Below are positions 12,805 through 26,195 of a stretch of 64,000 nt of DNA, one piece after another. This stretch comes from Stomoxys calcitrans. Its lineage: Eukaryota > Arthropoda > Insecta > Diptera > Muscidae. Position 1 is the first letter of the stretch. Every line of letters starts with the position of its first letter. The stretch lies in NCBI RefSeq assembly GCF_963082655.1, contig NC_081555.1, positions 181,638,151-181,702,150 on the forward strand, given 5' to 3'. A program made the translations under genes and the position numbers. The notes below the pieces were generated by a model. The model did not search any database. It worked only from the letters and a program-made list of their open reading frames with translations, and was not told where the DNA came from.

Positions 12805-14757
12805 TGTTTTGATGCTGGTTTAGGTTAAGGCTTCTATTTTATATCCATTGTTGAAACATGCTGTCAGTACCTGAGGTAAATTTCAGTTCAACTTGTTCAA
12901 CTGTTTTAATGTGTTCTGACCCCAAATCAAAAATGTGTTTATGTTCGCCTGTCATTATGGGGATTCGTGTCTCATTTCCTTATGGCCTCTGTTGTACTTT
13001 AATTATAATAAATGCAATGTTGCCGTTTCGGAACAATGAAAACCACAACCAAAGTCCAAAGTGTAAACAAAACCTCTTAAAGAAATGAATTTTAAAAAGG
13101 AAATAACACCCCAAAAAGAAGTGCCACATAAAAGTCTGGCATGGAAAATAACGGCGGCATTGTATGCCATCTCAGTTTGAGGGGTTATCATCATTAGAGC
13201 TTTTGGGGCCGTAAATTAAATGAATGAGTTAATGCTTTCAAATGGACCGGTAATGTAATAAAAGTCTTTAAGATACGCGCCCGTTCCAACCCTTGAAATT
13301 ATGTTACGCATCCACTGATGCCGGGTGAGCGGCCGTCGGCATAGACAGGCTCATTTATGTTCCTTTTTGTTTTCGGACGTTGTTGTTTTCTTTGCCTCCT
13401 TCTTGCTGCTTGCCTTTTTTGCCCAGATTGCCATCTTTATGAGCCAGTTCTCTTTGAGGCTATCTTTCCGCTGTCCCCTTGCATGGGCAACACCATCTCA
13501 AAGTTTATATCTCGAGGCTCGTTTTCTAAGGCAGAGCCCAACACACGGTTTTGGGGGAGAATAGTGTGCTGCGCCATTAGCGCGGATACACAGGATATTC
13601 CAGTCATGCACCCAATTTCTGCAACTGGAGTAATACTCAGCACTGGCAAGGCAGCCCACCACGTAATAAGTTTAGTTTATGGGTCCAACTCTCCATTAAC
13701 ACTTTCGTTTGGGTCTGAAAAAATGCCCATGCTTCGTTTTGTTGTTTGGAGATGTTCGTTTAAAGGATGCAAAGTGAAAGTATGTTAATATGGCTGTAGT
13801 GAACTAAATTCCTTGGTGTATTAACCATGGATGGGTGGGTGTAGTTGGTGATGCGATGTTAAGTCCTTCCCTGGTGGCTGCCCACACACACACACACACA
13901 AGCATAGCCATGATGATGGGCTGGGTGATCTTATGGCTAGTGAGGCCGAAAGCCAGTATGCCCATACTCCCTGTGTGTTTATGGGTAAAGATGCAAGTAA
14001 AGGGTATGAACTTTCGCCCAGTGTTGAAGCTATCGGTGAATTTACTTGTATGTGTGTGTGTGTGTGTTGCTTGTATGATTGTTCGTCCTGCGAGTTTTTC
14101 TTTTGTATGTTTGTGGGTTTTGCAACGTCCTGAAGTGAAAATTAATGGCTCCAAATTTTTATGGCAGCATTTGTCACTGATTTAATGGTGATTTACGCGT
14201 GTTCATGGACAGTGAACAAAACCAAAGTGTCAAAGTGTGCATTCGAGCGTATGAGAACAAGACAAAAACAACAATAACACCAACAACAACGACAAAAGAG
14301 TTTTCTTCCCTAAGGCAAGTTGTAGCAATTTGGGCTTCGTGCATGAAATGCTCTGCGAATATGATTTTCCATAAAGAATTGCACCGAAAAAAGTTCCCAA
14401 TATCTGAGAACTTAATTTCTGGATCATATTTTTTAAACCAATAAATTTTTTAAATCAATAAAGAGTGTGAAGTTAATGGACAGACCTGTTCTTAGCAAAC
14501 AAACATAACATGAGACAGTGAAAATGTTTGAAATGGACATTCTTTAATCTTATGGAAGCAATGACATTGTATGAGAGCTGCTGCGGTACTTTAGGGTTGA
14601 TTGTTTAAGATAGGGACAAAAAGTAATGCACATAGATAGTCTAGCACTACTCAATTTTCAAAATCCTTCCTATAAGCTATTCTCTCTTTTGTAGATTAAG
14701 ACTTTTGAAGATTTTTGAGCGATCATCGCAGAAGAGAATGAGGCGTGGTGGTTTTGA
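12805..14757. other. Single-copy-like intergenic DNA with dinucleotide repeats
   Basis: There are (CA)n at 13883-13900 and (TG)n at 14051-14068. A 143-codon frame at 13357-13788 overlaps frames on both strands, starts in a T-rich low-complexity stretch and shows no motif, so I do not call it. No repeat phrases are recognised. Confidence 0.4.
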
Positions 14758-15313
14758 TTTTTATACCCACCACCGAAGGATGAGGGTATATTCATTTGAT
14801 CATTCCGTTTGCAACACATCGAAATATCGATTTGCGACCCTACAAAGTACATATTGTATATTCTTGATCAGCGTAAAAATCTAGCCATGTCCGTCCGTCT
14901 GTCTGTTGAAATCACGCTACAGTCTTTAAAAATAGAGATATTGAGCTGAAAATTTTCACAGATTCTTTTTATGTCCATAAGCAGGTTAAGTTCGAAGATG
15001 GGCTAAATCGGACTATATCTTGATATAGTCCCCATTAGACCGATCCGCCGGTTTAGGGTCCTGTGCTCATAAAAGCCACATTTATTATCCGAATTTGCTG
15101 AAATTTGGAACATTGAGTTGTGTTAGGCCTGTGGATATCCTTCCTAAATTTGGGCCAGATCGGACAAGATTTGGATATAGCTGCCAAATAGACCGATCCG
15201 CCGATTTAGGGTCTTAGGCCCATAAGAGCAACATTTATTATCCGATTTCGCTGAAATTTGGGACAGGGTATGTAAGATTCGGCCCGGAAGATCTAAGTAC
15301 GCTCTTACTTTAA
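14758..15313 (+). mobile_element. Short, nearly complete type A Helentron
   Basis: The 5' end is TTTTTATACCCACCACCGAA, then 'ATTCTTGATCAGCGTAAAAA' and 'TAGCCATGTCCGTCCGTCTG', closely matching DINE-1 wording. The 3' end is 'GTAAGATTCGGCCCGG' with a decayed second hairpin arm and 'CTCTTACTTT'. About 555 bp with two module repeats, it is the most compact copy and a useful reference for the family ends. Confidence 0.75.
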
Positions 15314-16029
15314 AGATTGTAAAAAGCCCAATCCTGTGATCCATCCATCCCATGATTGTGTGCTTAAAAATGTTGAACCACCGAAGTCTATGTAAAAATT
15401 TACTCTCACTTACTCCCCACTCTTTTCTGTAAGCAAATAAAGTTCGCGAACGACTTCCAGTAATAATTTGTGCAAATTTGCACAAACTTTTGATTTCGCG
15501 AACACGCTTAATTCTTTTAAGAGCCATTTGAACTTACTGTTGGTCTACATAAACATTTTGTAGGAATGATGTTCACAACGGTCGGTCCATAAAAAAAGAA
15601 TGAGCGTTCACAAAATCTACCCCTTAACCCTCAATAGAATTATCACCAGATCTTATGATTATAACTTTGCTGATTTTGCTACAATTCGACAAAATGTTTT
15701 GTGTCAAATAGTCACTAAAGGTCCAGACTTGGATATAGCTGCCATTCAGAACGATCTCGAGATTCATGGTTTTGGCCACATAAAAAGCGCATTTATACTC
15801 GATAACGAGTTAACTGCCTTTTTCATCTAATTTGACAACAGTCGATGAGATAAAAAGGGTAATTTTTTAGCTATTCTCTTTTTGGCAACGCTGGTTTAAA
15901 CAGCTCACGCACGTTTCTAGTTTTGTTGTCAAACATCTTTAGAGTGGTATATAATTTAACCGTGAATCATCTTAGAAACGAACGTGTTCCATTTGTAGAA
16001 AGCGCAAGCGAGAAGCGAGAATGTTCCAT
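15314..16029. other. Intergenic DNA with a small Helentron relic
   Basis: Around 15715-15810 'GGTCCAGACTTGGATATAGC' and 'TAAAAAGCGCATTTATACTC' are module wording without ends. The rest shows no feature. Confidence 0.4.
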
Positions 16030-17268
16030 TTACAGAAAGCGCAAAATACATGGGAATTTTGCTGGACAGGAAATTGAATTTGAAATCCAATATTTTGGAA
16101 AGGGCAAAAAGGCAACCATTAGCGAATGTTGGGCGCCAAACCGCGCCTCACGCATTGTGTATATACTGCTGTTGTCAGGCCTATAATGGTCGTATATGGT
16201 GTTGTAGTCTGGACGGTGGACGGTGCTTCAAAAGTTCACCTACTCTTCAGTACTCAACCGGATCCAAAGGATGGCTTGCCACACTGATTCTACATCTAAG
16301 GTCTCTGGACATTGTGGCTAGACAAATTGCTGCGGCTACGGCTACGGACACAGTGTTATCCTTGATATAATGTCCGATGTTCCAAGCAGTGTGGATAACA
16401 TCCTAACTGAGCCGCTTGTTGATAAAAGTACTGTACCAGTATTCCTGATAAAACCGATTGGAACTACGATATCTCTGGTAATCGAAGTTACATAGCCTTC
16501 TATGCTAGACGACCAGTTGGGCTTTGGGGTGTACTCTAAAGATCTACAACTGGTCATATCGAAAAGGTTGCCCGACCGCTGCAGTGTGTATCAAGCGAAG
16601 ATCCTTGCAATTAAGGAAGTGGTGGAATGGCTAAGATGTCATAACGATGGTTGGCATAAATATCTTTTCAGGCAGCGAGGTAGCCATTCAATCCCTGGAG
16701 AACGTATTTCTGAACACAAAAAACAGCCATTGACTATCACGAGTTCTCAACGAGGTGGCTGAATATTTCAAAATTCACATGTTCTGAGTGCCGGACCACA
16801 GAGATATCATAGGTAATTATAAAGCGGAAGAACAACGAATGATAGATGGTCACAAAGGGGGCTGTGCGCATTCCAAAACTATATGGCCCTAATCTAAACT
16901 TAAAGAGGTCTACCACTTTGCTGTCACTGTCTAGAACAGACGTCTCAGTCATTGTGTTCATCATGACAGGTCACTGTCTAATCGAAAAACATGCTTGCCA
17001 GTAACGATTTTACAGAAACTGTGAGGACATCGTAGAAGAAGAGACTATGGAACACCTTCTGTGTGTGTCCCCCACTGGCAGTCAGAAGGAGTTCCACTAT
17101 CTGATTTAGTGGATGTGAACATTCACAAGTTGTTGGGCTTTTTAAAGCAATATGGATGGTTCAACGGTAGGAACTAGAAGGAATCTTTCTTCTTTTATTC
17201 CTATGGTATCACAATGGACGAAAACGTCTAAGTGAGTCTGATGGCAGACTGCCACTTAAACCTAACCT
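16030..17268 (+). pseudogene. LINE relic (RT C-terminus and RNase H), frame-disrupted
   Basis: Pieces in several frames match LINE ORF2. 'GILLDRKLN' at about 16050 is the RT thumb-region 'YLGxxLD' block. 'LGFGVYSKDLQLVISKRLPD' at about 16510-16570, followed by 'AKILAIKEVVEWL', matches RNase H. Remnants of 'PGHRDIIGN' lie near 16795. 'EEETMEHLLC' near 17040 matches the C-terminal Cys/His motif. The 3' end is an 'AACCTAACCTAACCT' tail at about 17254-17268. Stops and frameshifts throughout show a dead copy related to, but distinct from, the LINEs at 26.5 and 36-40 kb. Confidence 0.6.
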
Positions 17269-17989
17269 AACCTACATTTGGGGTAGCTGCCAAACCAATG
17301 GTTGTCCAATTTATTTATTAGTTGATAAACGGGGATGATTTTATTTATCAATAAAATCCCCATTTAAATTCATATTAAACATTTTTTTTAAAAATTTGGT
17401 CGAAAGGTTAGCCGAACTGCAGTTTCTGGGATTCCATCCCTTCATCAACGACCTTCTTCGATGAATTAGCCAGTCAATCATAAATCCAAAATTCTATGCT
17501 GTATTCTTATAACAGGTTCCACATGGCATTAAACCGTTTCACCCCTTTTCCATTGCAGAAATTTATGAACTCCAGCAGAACAGTTGTGGCATGAAGGCAA
17601 TAACTTTCATTGTTCACTTTGTCTTTAATCTCAATTAACGCCCAATTGATGCGATAGGCTATCGCAGCCAGTGTTAAAATGAAGCACCAATTAAGTTTTA
17701 TTTGATTTTGAATTTCACCTCAAACCATATCCTGTAAATCTTCATAAACTAAGCAAGCAATAAATTTCGTCCTTTATGTAAGTCTTTTTAAAGGATGAAT
17801 GAAACAAACTGAGGTAAATGGAAATGAGGAATAAGTAAAACCAGAAATTTTAACCCGGCATGAGAGGAATGAAGAGAAGGCCGACAACGGAAGACTGAAA
17901 ATCACTACAACGTGTATTCAAAGGAACTGTTATGGGAACAGTTAAAGAACATAGAACTTATATTTATATATGCTATAATTTCATGCATT
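17269..17989. other. Intergenic DNA, nothing recognised
   Basis: AT-rich sequence without repeats or open frames of note. Confidence 0.4.
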
Positions 17990-18184
17990 TGTTTGCAGTG
18001 CCAGAAGGAATTTGATATACCTTTGTCCGATATAGCCCATATGCAATTCCAAACGACCTACACTAATAGCAAGTATTTGTGCAAAATTTTAAGTGCATAG
18101 ACATACTAAAGTTAGCAGGCTTTCCACAGACAGACATGGCGATCAACAAAATTGGTTTACCCCTATCCTATGGTGGAAGGTATA
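17990..18184 (-). mobile_element. Type A Helentron 5'-end fragment
   Basis: A reverse-oriented piece with 'ATTCCAAACGACCTACACTA', 'ACAGACAGACATGGCGAT' and the reversed 5' end 'ATCCTATGGTGGAAGGTATA'. It directly abuts the 3' end of the next element at 18186. Confidence 0.55.
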
Positions 18185-18185
18185 A

Positions 18186-19826
18186 CAAGTAAAAGCGTGC
18201 TAAGTTCGGTCGGGCCGAATCTTATATACCCTCCACAATGGATCACATTTGTCGAGCTCTTTCCACGGTATCTCTGTTTAGGCAAACAAAGGATAAAAGA
18301 AAAGAATTGCTAATTCGAACAACATCAAGTTATGGTCCATTTCGGACCATATTGGAGACCATTGGAGACCATAGTAAAATTCAGCTAAATCTAGTAGGAA
18401 TTGCGCACTTCAGGGGCTGAAGAAGTAAAATAGGGAGATCGGTTTATAGGGGAGCTGTATTAGGCTATAAAACGATTCAGACCATATTCGACACGTATGT
18501 TGAAGGTCATGTGAGAAGCCGTTGTACAAAATTTCAGCCAAATCGGATAATATTGGGTTGCCCAAAAAGTAATTGCGGATTTTTTAAAAGAAAGCAAATG
18601 CATTTTTAATAAATCTTAGAATGAACTTTAATCAAATATACTTTTTTTACACTTTTTTTCTTAAGCAAGCTAAAATTAACAGCTGATAACTGACAGAAGA
18701 ATGAAAGCAATTACAGAGTCATAAGCTGTGGAAAAAATTTTCAACGCCGACTATATGAAAAATCCGCAATTACTTTTTGGGCAACCCAATACTGGCGCCC
18801 TTTATAGGCTCAAGAAGTCAAGACCCCAGATCGGTTTATCAGGTTAAGGTTATGGACCGATTTGAATCATTTTTAGCTCAGATGTTGAAAGTCATATCAA
18901 AATACCTCATGCAAAATTTCAGCCAAATCGGATAATAATTGCGTTCTCTGGTGGTTCAAGAAGTCAGATCCCAGATTGGTTTATATGGCAGATATATCAA
19001 AAGGTGGACCGATATACCCCATTTGCAATCCCAACCGACCTACACTAAAAAGAATTGTTTGTGCAAAATTTCAAGCGGTAAGCTTTACTCCTTCGAAAGT
19101 TAGCGTGCTTTCGAGACAGACAGACGGACGGACGGATGGACGGACGGACATGGCTAGTTCGATGCTAGTAAAGACATATCTGTACGTCTGTAGAAATCAC
19201 GATAGCGGTCGAACAAATAAAGATATTCGCTTGAAATTTTGCACAGATACTTCCTAGCGATGTGCAGACTTGGATATAGCCCCCATATAAACCGGTCCCT
19301 AGATTTGACATTTTGACCGATCTGGCTGGCACAAATATTTCTGTTCCGACTTCCAACATCCGTGCCGATTATGATCTGAATCGGTCTATAAACTGATATA
19401 GCCCCCATATAAACTGATCCTCAGTTTTGACTTCTTGAGCTCCTAGCAGCCTCAATTTTCATCCGATTTGGTTGAAATTTGAGAGCTATATCAGATTATG
19501 GGCCAATTCAGACCAGCCAAATTGGATAAGAATTGCGCCGTCTAGGGGCTCAAGAAGTCAAGATCCAAGATCGGTTTATAAGGCAGCTTTATTAAAACAT
19601 GGACCGATATGGATGTCATTTACAATCCCAACTGAACTACACTGTAAGTTTGCAAAATTTTAAGCGCCTAGTTATACTCCTTCGAAAGACAAGCAAACAA
19701 ACGGGTCTTAGACCAATATTTCGATGTGCTACAAACGGAATGGCGAAGTTAGTATACCTCCATCCTAAGGTGGTGGGTACCCAAGATTCGGTCCGGCCGA
19801 ACTTGGCACTTTCTTATTTGTTTTTC
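18186..19826. mobile_element. Mosaic of oppositely oriented type A Helentron pieces
   Basis: The block starts with a reversed 3' end ('AAGTAAAAGCGTGCTAAGTT' with hairpin TTCGGTCGGGCCGAA). It continues as minus-oriented modules to a GACGGACGGAC tract at 19117-19149, then switches to plus orientation ('CTGTAGAAATCACGATAGCG' onward). It returns to minus wording at about 19480-19770 and closes with a plus-oriented 3' end ('TTCGGTCCGGCCGAA', about 19787-19801). A MITE interrupts it at 18553-18789. Confidence 0.6.
18553..18789 (+). mobile_element. Mariner-type MITE (copy 2)
   Basis: 237 bp with TTGGGTTGCCCAAAAAGTAA ends and TA at 18551-18552 and 18790-18791. It has the same orientation as copy 1 and is inserted in a type A module between 'AATCGGATAA' and 'CTGGCGCCC'. 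Confidence 0.85.
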
Positions 19827-21370
19827 TCTTTTGTGTGTTGACTTTATATGACATTGTGCTGAATATTAAAGTCATGTTTGCAACTTAAATTTTAGTTGCC
19901 CTTTTTTAAGTGCAATTTTAAGATTAATCCGAAACTCAAAGACTCACATGTAGTCTCAGCTGCATCTTCCTGTGCAGCAACTCCTTTTTTCTTTTCCAAA
20001 GTAAACTCCATTGGCCGGGCTGGCAAGACGTACAACTGGCCAATGCTATTTTCCACGGACTGCATGATTTCATTGGATTCTGTTTGCCCAACGTTGAATG
20101 TCTGGAAAAACTTCTTATGCTTCGCTGTGCTGCATCGACGTCTCACAGTAACGTCTGTCTGGCAGTCAACGTATTCACATTGGATGGATGGTTCGATGGA
20201 TGAACGAGCGTAGCAAAATAAAATGTAAGCACAAAGAATAATAATAATAAGTTGAAGTAGAAGAGGTTGAAGCGGAAGCGGATGTCATCACTTTGATGAG
20301 TTCATCATGAAGGAAGGAAATCGCCTGAAATTAATTTTACATTTTCCGGACTTTGCGAAACTTCACCGGCTGGCAAGGCAAGCAGCTCGAAGCTGCCCCC
20401 ATTAATGCTGCTGCTCTCTCTCTCTCTCTCCCTGTATGGTGTTGCATTAAAGGGGTCGCTGGGCCCAGTTTCTGGATTAAATCGATAACGATGGCAGCCA
20501 CAACAATGGACAGAAGTCGGCTAGCCCCTACCCATCAATGATTTCAATGATTGAGTCGGTCCCCCATGAATGTCAGTTAGTCAGTCAATCACTCAGTGTT
20601 GGTCTACACACCGCTCCTTTGCGCTTTCTCTCCTAACTGGCGACTGGGCTAGTTAATGGAACAACGAACATCGTTTGCTACCTGATGAAAGGCAGCCGTG
20701 CATTTTGTATTGTTGTTGGTGGTGAAGGGCTAAAATGGGGGATGCCCACTGCAGTAACGTGCATTTGGGTCACAATCGCCATGGCTGTTGCACAACTGAT
20801 GCTGTAAATAAATGAATCGAGTTTCGTTTGGTTCAGCCACATGGCTCTCCCCATCTTCATGCTTCGGTGTGTTTATGTGAGTGTGGAACAATTTGTGGCT
20901 CTATATGCTTTTTATAGATACAATTCCGTTGATGTTGTTGCGACAACATACCCGGTAAAAAGCCAATGATCTCTTATAATGCATAGGTGATGTAGAAATC
21001 ATGGCAATTTCCTTTGAAGGAAGAAAAGTTTGTTGCATTTTAACCATAAGTGAAACATGTCGGAGCACCAAAATTTTCTTGAGGGCAAAACTGGGACATA
21101 TATTAGAAAATTAGGAAAATTGGACTTCTTTAAATACTGCATCTAAATTTAATAATTCACTATTGTTGTTTTTAGTTCAATTCATTCACTTTAATTTTTA
21201 TAAAAACTATTGGGCTCGGAATTCTCGGATAGACGGACAAGTAAATAGAAAAGTTGGCTGACTGCACAGTAAGGCTTAACAAGATCGTGTTTTAATTCTA
21301 TATGAACCATTTTACTCTATCTACCATATGTTGATCATATACAAATTTTGAGCTAGTTTGTATTAAGTCA
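19827..21370. other. Single-copy-like intergenic DNA
   Basis: A (CT)n run lies at 20414-20430. Overlapping open frames of 84-105 codons on both strands at 19892-20213 show no motif and I do not call them. No transposon wording is seen. Confidence 0.4.
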
Positions 21371-23148
21371 CTAGCTGACCCGGGCCCGCTCCGCTGCGCC
21401 TTTTGTTCTTTATTTGGAACAAAAGTTTCCTTGGAATATTTATTTTCGACAATTAAAGATCTTTTAGTGAAATACCATGCTAACTTGACTAACAGTTTAA
21501 CAATATAAGTGCCTTTATCTGAATACCATATGATCTTTATTGGTCTACGAATTTAAGTTTGGATGTAAGGTGTACTCCATTCTTAAAATACTTTATTTCA
21601 GCCCGATATTCTCATGATGTCTGATTTAGGGGTGTTTTCGGGGATGAGGTGGTCCCCTAGACACTTGGCACTGAAAAAATATCAGCATCGTGCTCTTCTT
21701 TCAAATACCATTTATTTAATCGCCATATTGCCCTATATATATGGTCCTGAATTTAGATATCAAATTCGTATTTTACTCCCAAATACCTTTATTTGAGCCC
21801 CATATTGCGATGGTCACTAAAATATTGCTGTTTGTGGGAAAGAGGTAGATCTCGCAGAAAATTGGTCCCGAAAATGGGTATCAATTCTTTCTCTACCCCC
21901 CAATACCTTTCATTTAAGCTCCACATTGATATGGTCGTTAAATATGCCCGATTTAGGGTTGTTTAGGGGATTGGGGTGGTCCCCCAAACACTAAGCCCGG
22001 AAAATATATCAGCAACGTGCTCTATTCTCATATAACTATATATCATTTATTTGAACTCCATATTGCCATTGCCATTGGATATCAAATTCGTTTTCTAATC
22101 TCATTTAAACACCTCATTGCAAAAGTCAGCAAATATGTCCAAACCGAACATAAAACGTATTGGCCCTAAAAACTATAAATATTTAGTTCCACTATCTTTA
22201 AGACCCAAATTATCTTGGTGAGCAAATACGTCCTATTTGGGGGTTGTTACGGTGGTGGGACGTCCGCTAGACAGTTGGTCCCTAATGTTGATATCAGATA
22301 CGTCGTCTACTCCCACATACCTTTAATTTGAGCCCCATATTTCCATAGTCGGCAAACATGACAGGCTTGGGGGGTGTTTTGGATGATGGGCGGCCACTCA
22401 GTGAGTTGGCCTTAAAAATATATATCGGATTCGTGTTACACTTTAAAAACCCTCTTATTTGAGCCTCATATTGCAATAGTCAGCAAATACTTACTATTTG
22501 GGTGGTGTTGTGGGGGTGGGGTGGCCCCATAGGCACTTTTCCCGAGTATTGATATCATATTTGTGTTTTACTCCCAAAGACCTTTCATTTGAGCCCCATA
22601 TTGCTATGGTCGTAACTTTGTCCCCTTTGGGGGAAGTTTTTGTGGTAGGCGGCCCCCCAAACACTTGATCCCATATTTGGATATCAGATTCGTATTCTAC
22701 ATTCAAATACCTTTTGTTTCCGACAATTGGATATCAGATACGTTTTCTTATCCTAAATAGCTTTCATTTGAGTCCCATATTGTCGTGATTGGTCTAAATA
22801 TATGTTTGGTAGGTTTTAGGGCGGGGCAGCCCCCCTAGGTATCCCATCCGAAATTTGGATACCAAATTTTTATTTTTAGGGTACTATATGAGAGCACACA
22901 AAATTTCGCTTAAATCGCACCACCCATCTCCGAGATCTGGCGTTTCTGAAAATTAGGGTAAGGGGGAGGGTCCTCCCCCCCTTCAGATATCAAAAAATTT
23001 AGTACCCTATTTTCACCACGAGGTTATTATGCACCATCCGTGAAAATTTCAAAAAAACCGGTTCAGCCGTTTCTGAGTCTATGAGGAACACACAAACGTA
23101 CAAACAAATCTACAAACAAACAAAAATTTATTTTTATATATAAGAAGA
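21371..23148 (-). mobile_element. Non-autonomous Helitron copy 2
   Basis: Reverse orientation. The 3' end is A|CTAG-CTGACCCGGGCCCGCTCC at 21371 and the 5' end is at about 23148, next to 'TTTATATATAAGAAGAT'. The interior has the same 130-bp modules as copy 1 ('TTTGAGCCCCATATTGC.ATGG'). Near the 5' end 'CGGTTCAGCCGTTTCTGAGT' and 'CCCATCTCCGAGATCTGGCG' are shared with copies 1, 3 and 4. No MITE or LINE insertion is present. Confidence 0.75.
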
Positions 23149-23880
23149 TATAATTTTAGAAATCGGATGGAGGCGGACCCTCCTCCTTACCCCAAAAAAG
23201 CCACCCATATTCTAAAGTGGTCGGATGGGCACAATAGGGGTATCAAATTAAAGGTATTGGAGACCAGAAAACGAATATGGTATTAAAATTTGGGTCCACA
23301 TATTCAGAGGGACCCCCCCCCCCCACCCAACCCCAAAACTCCTCTAACGAATTTGATATCTATTTTCAGTGCAAGTACCGGTGGCCGCCCCAGCCCCAAA
23401 ACAACCACCAAACGGTTCATATTTACCGGCCATGGCAACATGCCAATATGGGGCTCAAATTAAAAGGATTTGGAAGTGCAGCACGAATTTGATATCCATA
23501 TTTGAGTCGAAATGTCTGAGGTGTCATCCGTAAGGAAGAACATTACCATCAGGAACCAAGAAGGGGCAAATCCTCACACATCAATGATAAGGAACCTCTT
23601 TTTTTTTTAGCCGAGTCCGAACGGCGTCTTGCAGTGCGACACCTTTTTGGCAAAAAAATTTTAAATGACCATGCATGGCATTGTACCTCGCAAATGTTGC
23701 CAACATTAAGATGGGATTAACATCGCTTTGTCCGATGTTCTTGCCAGGATTCGAACGCGTTCAGCGTCATAGGCTACAATGGCACGAATTCGATATCCGC
23801 ATTCAGGGCTAAGTGTCCCCACCCTAAAAAGATATGAGAGAGTTAAAGAAGGCACAGCGGAGCGGGCCCGGTTCGGCTAG
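23149..23880 (+). mobile_element. Helitron fragment (second subfamily) carrying a SINE
   Basis: 'GGAGGCGGACCCTCCTCC' and 'GGGGTATCAAATTAAAGGTA' match the divergent subfamily at 40.8-42.5 kb. The 3' end is AGCGGGCCCGGTTCGG-CTAG|T at 23877-23880. It lies head-to-head with copy 2 and is interrupted by a SINE at 23528-23785. Confidence 0.6.
23528..23785 (-). mobile_element. tRNA-derived SINE (decayed copy)
   Basis: Read on the minus strand it has 'CCATTGTAGCCTATGACGCT' (box A region, shortened), 'GCGTTCGAATCCTGGC' (box B, TTCGAATCC intact), the body phrase 'GTCGCACTGCAAGACGCCGT' and the 3' part 'TTGCCCCTTCTTGGTTCCTG'. The same parts occur in the copies at 26.2 and 32.1-32.5 kb. Confidence 0.65.
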
Positions 23881-24110
23881 TATGCCATATAGACCGATCT
23901 GGCCTTAGTAGTCAAATTGGAATATCAATTTATAAGGCCGATACAGATGTATATAGTCAAAACATAATACCCTTAAGATTGCATCCTCAAGGTGTCCAAG
24001 AAGTTAAATCGTCAATTTGGGAGGATGATTCATATGACAAATATATTAAAACATAATCGAATTGGCCTATTTACAATTCCAACTGATCTAGATATATAAG
24101 TAAGAAGTTT
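23881..24110 (+). repeat. Type A Helentron relic
   Basis: 'ATGCCATATAGACCGATCTG' followed by loosely matching module text. No termini are visible. Confidence 0.45.
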
Positions 24111-26195
24111 CTTCCTATCTTTACTAGCTCTAAACTTAGGAACATTTAAAGAAATGTTCAAGGATACCTACATAATGATTCATACTTTTCATGAAGGGAT
24201 CAGCAACGCGGATTCTGGTATCATCAAATATTTCAGTTTATTTTTTTTTGGTTTTCGTTATGATCATTTATTTCGTTATTTCGTTGTGACACAAGCACGA
24301 AGCCATCATTATACCTGAATTATCCTGTTGCCCACCATGGGGTCGTGGAGGAGCTGAAGTTCCAACGATAGAGTAAAATTGCTATTTTCTATCCTTGTGT
24401 GTGTGTGTGTATGTGGCTATGCTTTAGTTTATAGTCTTTTTCTGTGATGTATGCTGTACTCTCTCCTATTCATGGATTTATTTAACAAGTCTTCGTGCGC
24501 ATCCGGTCATCCATTCATCTCTCTAACTTTCCCCTCCGCTTGTAATTCGTTCCAACAGCCAGTCAGTCAGTCATTCAGCTCGCCCGTTCACCCGTCTGTC
24601 TGCCTGTCCAACCATCAATCTGTCTCTTTGGGTTTTAAATGAAAAACTTTTATTTTATTATTAGAATTTCGCCGCAAGGATTTAGTAACGGTCATAGTGT
24701 AGGACTGCTGTTAGATCGAGTTGTAGAGGGCGCACATGCAGAAGTGTCGGCATCGTGTGAAGGGGATTTACCCGGCCACTGCCAAGCATTCATTCGATTC
24801 GGAATGATGTCTGTGCACAGATATGTGGCATTGGATTTACTCTGCTGGGGCAGACAATGATGAAATTTCAGTCGTGCGAATGCTTCCAGCAACATATGGC
24901 CGAGTAACTCTTTAAACGTAATTATTGTTACAAATTGATTTTGTTACCATTCCAAAGTTGCCGACACGAAGAGGACGAGGTGATAGCCGTGGCCGTGTGT
25001 GTGACAGACGGTGGGTAGCGACGACTTTGAGATGGGTCACAAGAGTTGCTCATATTTTTGGGGCTTTCCAATTTTATTAGTTGGCCAACTATGAGACATG
25101 TGCGCGCTGTGTGCTAAATCCGATGATGAACACATATGTCAATATTGTAAGTCTATCCCTTCCGACTGACTGTGTGCATGCGCTGCTCCATGTCCCCAAA
25201 GTTTTGCCATCATACAGGCACAAGTATTATTGTCATATTGGTTGAGTTGTGTGAGTGAGAGAAATGTTTTCGCAAATTCATGTCACTGGTGTCGAACATT
25301 TTGCCTTTCAACGCCCTGCTTAGGGCTTGGCGAACTGTGGTCATATTTGGCATCCATTTTGTATGTGTTTATGTATGTGCTGATCTATGTTGATTTATCA
25401 GGTCGCCATTAGAACGGTAATATTCAGCCGGGCACCTTGAAGCGAGAATCCTTATTCACACTCACACACACACACACACACACACACTCTCTCAATCATG
25501 GGCAAGCTTTACTCGACAACATTGTCTACACCATATTTGCCAAAGACCTCCTCGCCTGTGCAAGAAATGCATGTCTATCGAAGGTTCGCTTTTGTGTGTG
25601 CGTGCCTGCTTGTGTAAATATTAACACAAATACAGGCTCACACTACGGAGGATGACAATGATTTCCTGAGATTCAAGTGCACATCCTTTGAGGGCAGTGC
25701 GGTTCGATATGCATGCTTGACAGCAATGGCATGAGACAAGATGTTGTCCTGCTAGTGGCCTATTTGTGCGTATTAACAATGGCCTAATGGAGCCACTGAG
25801 ATGCTCTTAACCAACATGGCTGTAACGCACCAATACAAGAGTCATGGCAACTACAACCAGGAGAGTGGTACCGTTATTCTTACTGCTGCATATGACTTAA
25901 GCATTAGAGTTAGGCCTACAATGCAAATCCGGATTGGGGTATCGCTTTATGTTGCCAGGATTTTATATGTACACGGTAGGCGGCACGACGTGTTACCAAT
26001 TCAGACGAAAAAATTTTTTGATGTGAAAATATTTTTTAGTCATTCATATGACAAACATTGTGTGGAAGTGTGCCAACTAAAAACGCATTGGAAGCTACAC
26101 CAATGTAATATGCCTCGATTTTGGTCCGTTCCGGTACAATGGATTTCTTCACCACATCCAAAGCGTAGAATCTCCTATGTCTGCTCGAGTTTAAC
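24111..26195. other. Single-copy-like intergenic DNA
   Basis: There are short (GT)n runs near 24398 and (CA)n at about 25461-25486. A 141-codon frame at 25801-26226 runs into repeat sequence and has no motif. I find no gene. Confidence 0.4.

Noticed and set aside
13357..13788. A 143-codon plus-strand frame.
   Set aside because: No motif, overlapping frames on both strands and a low-complexity hydrophobic start. It may be chance; no splice or homology evidence is visible.
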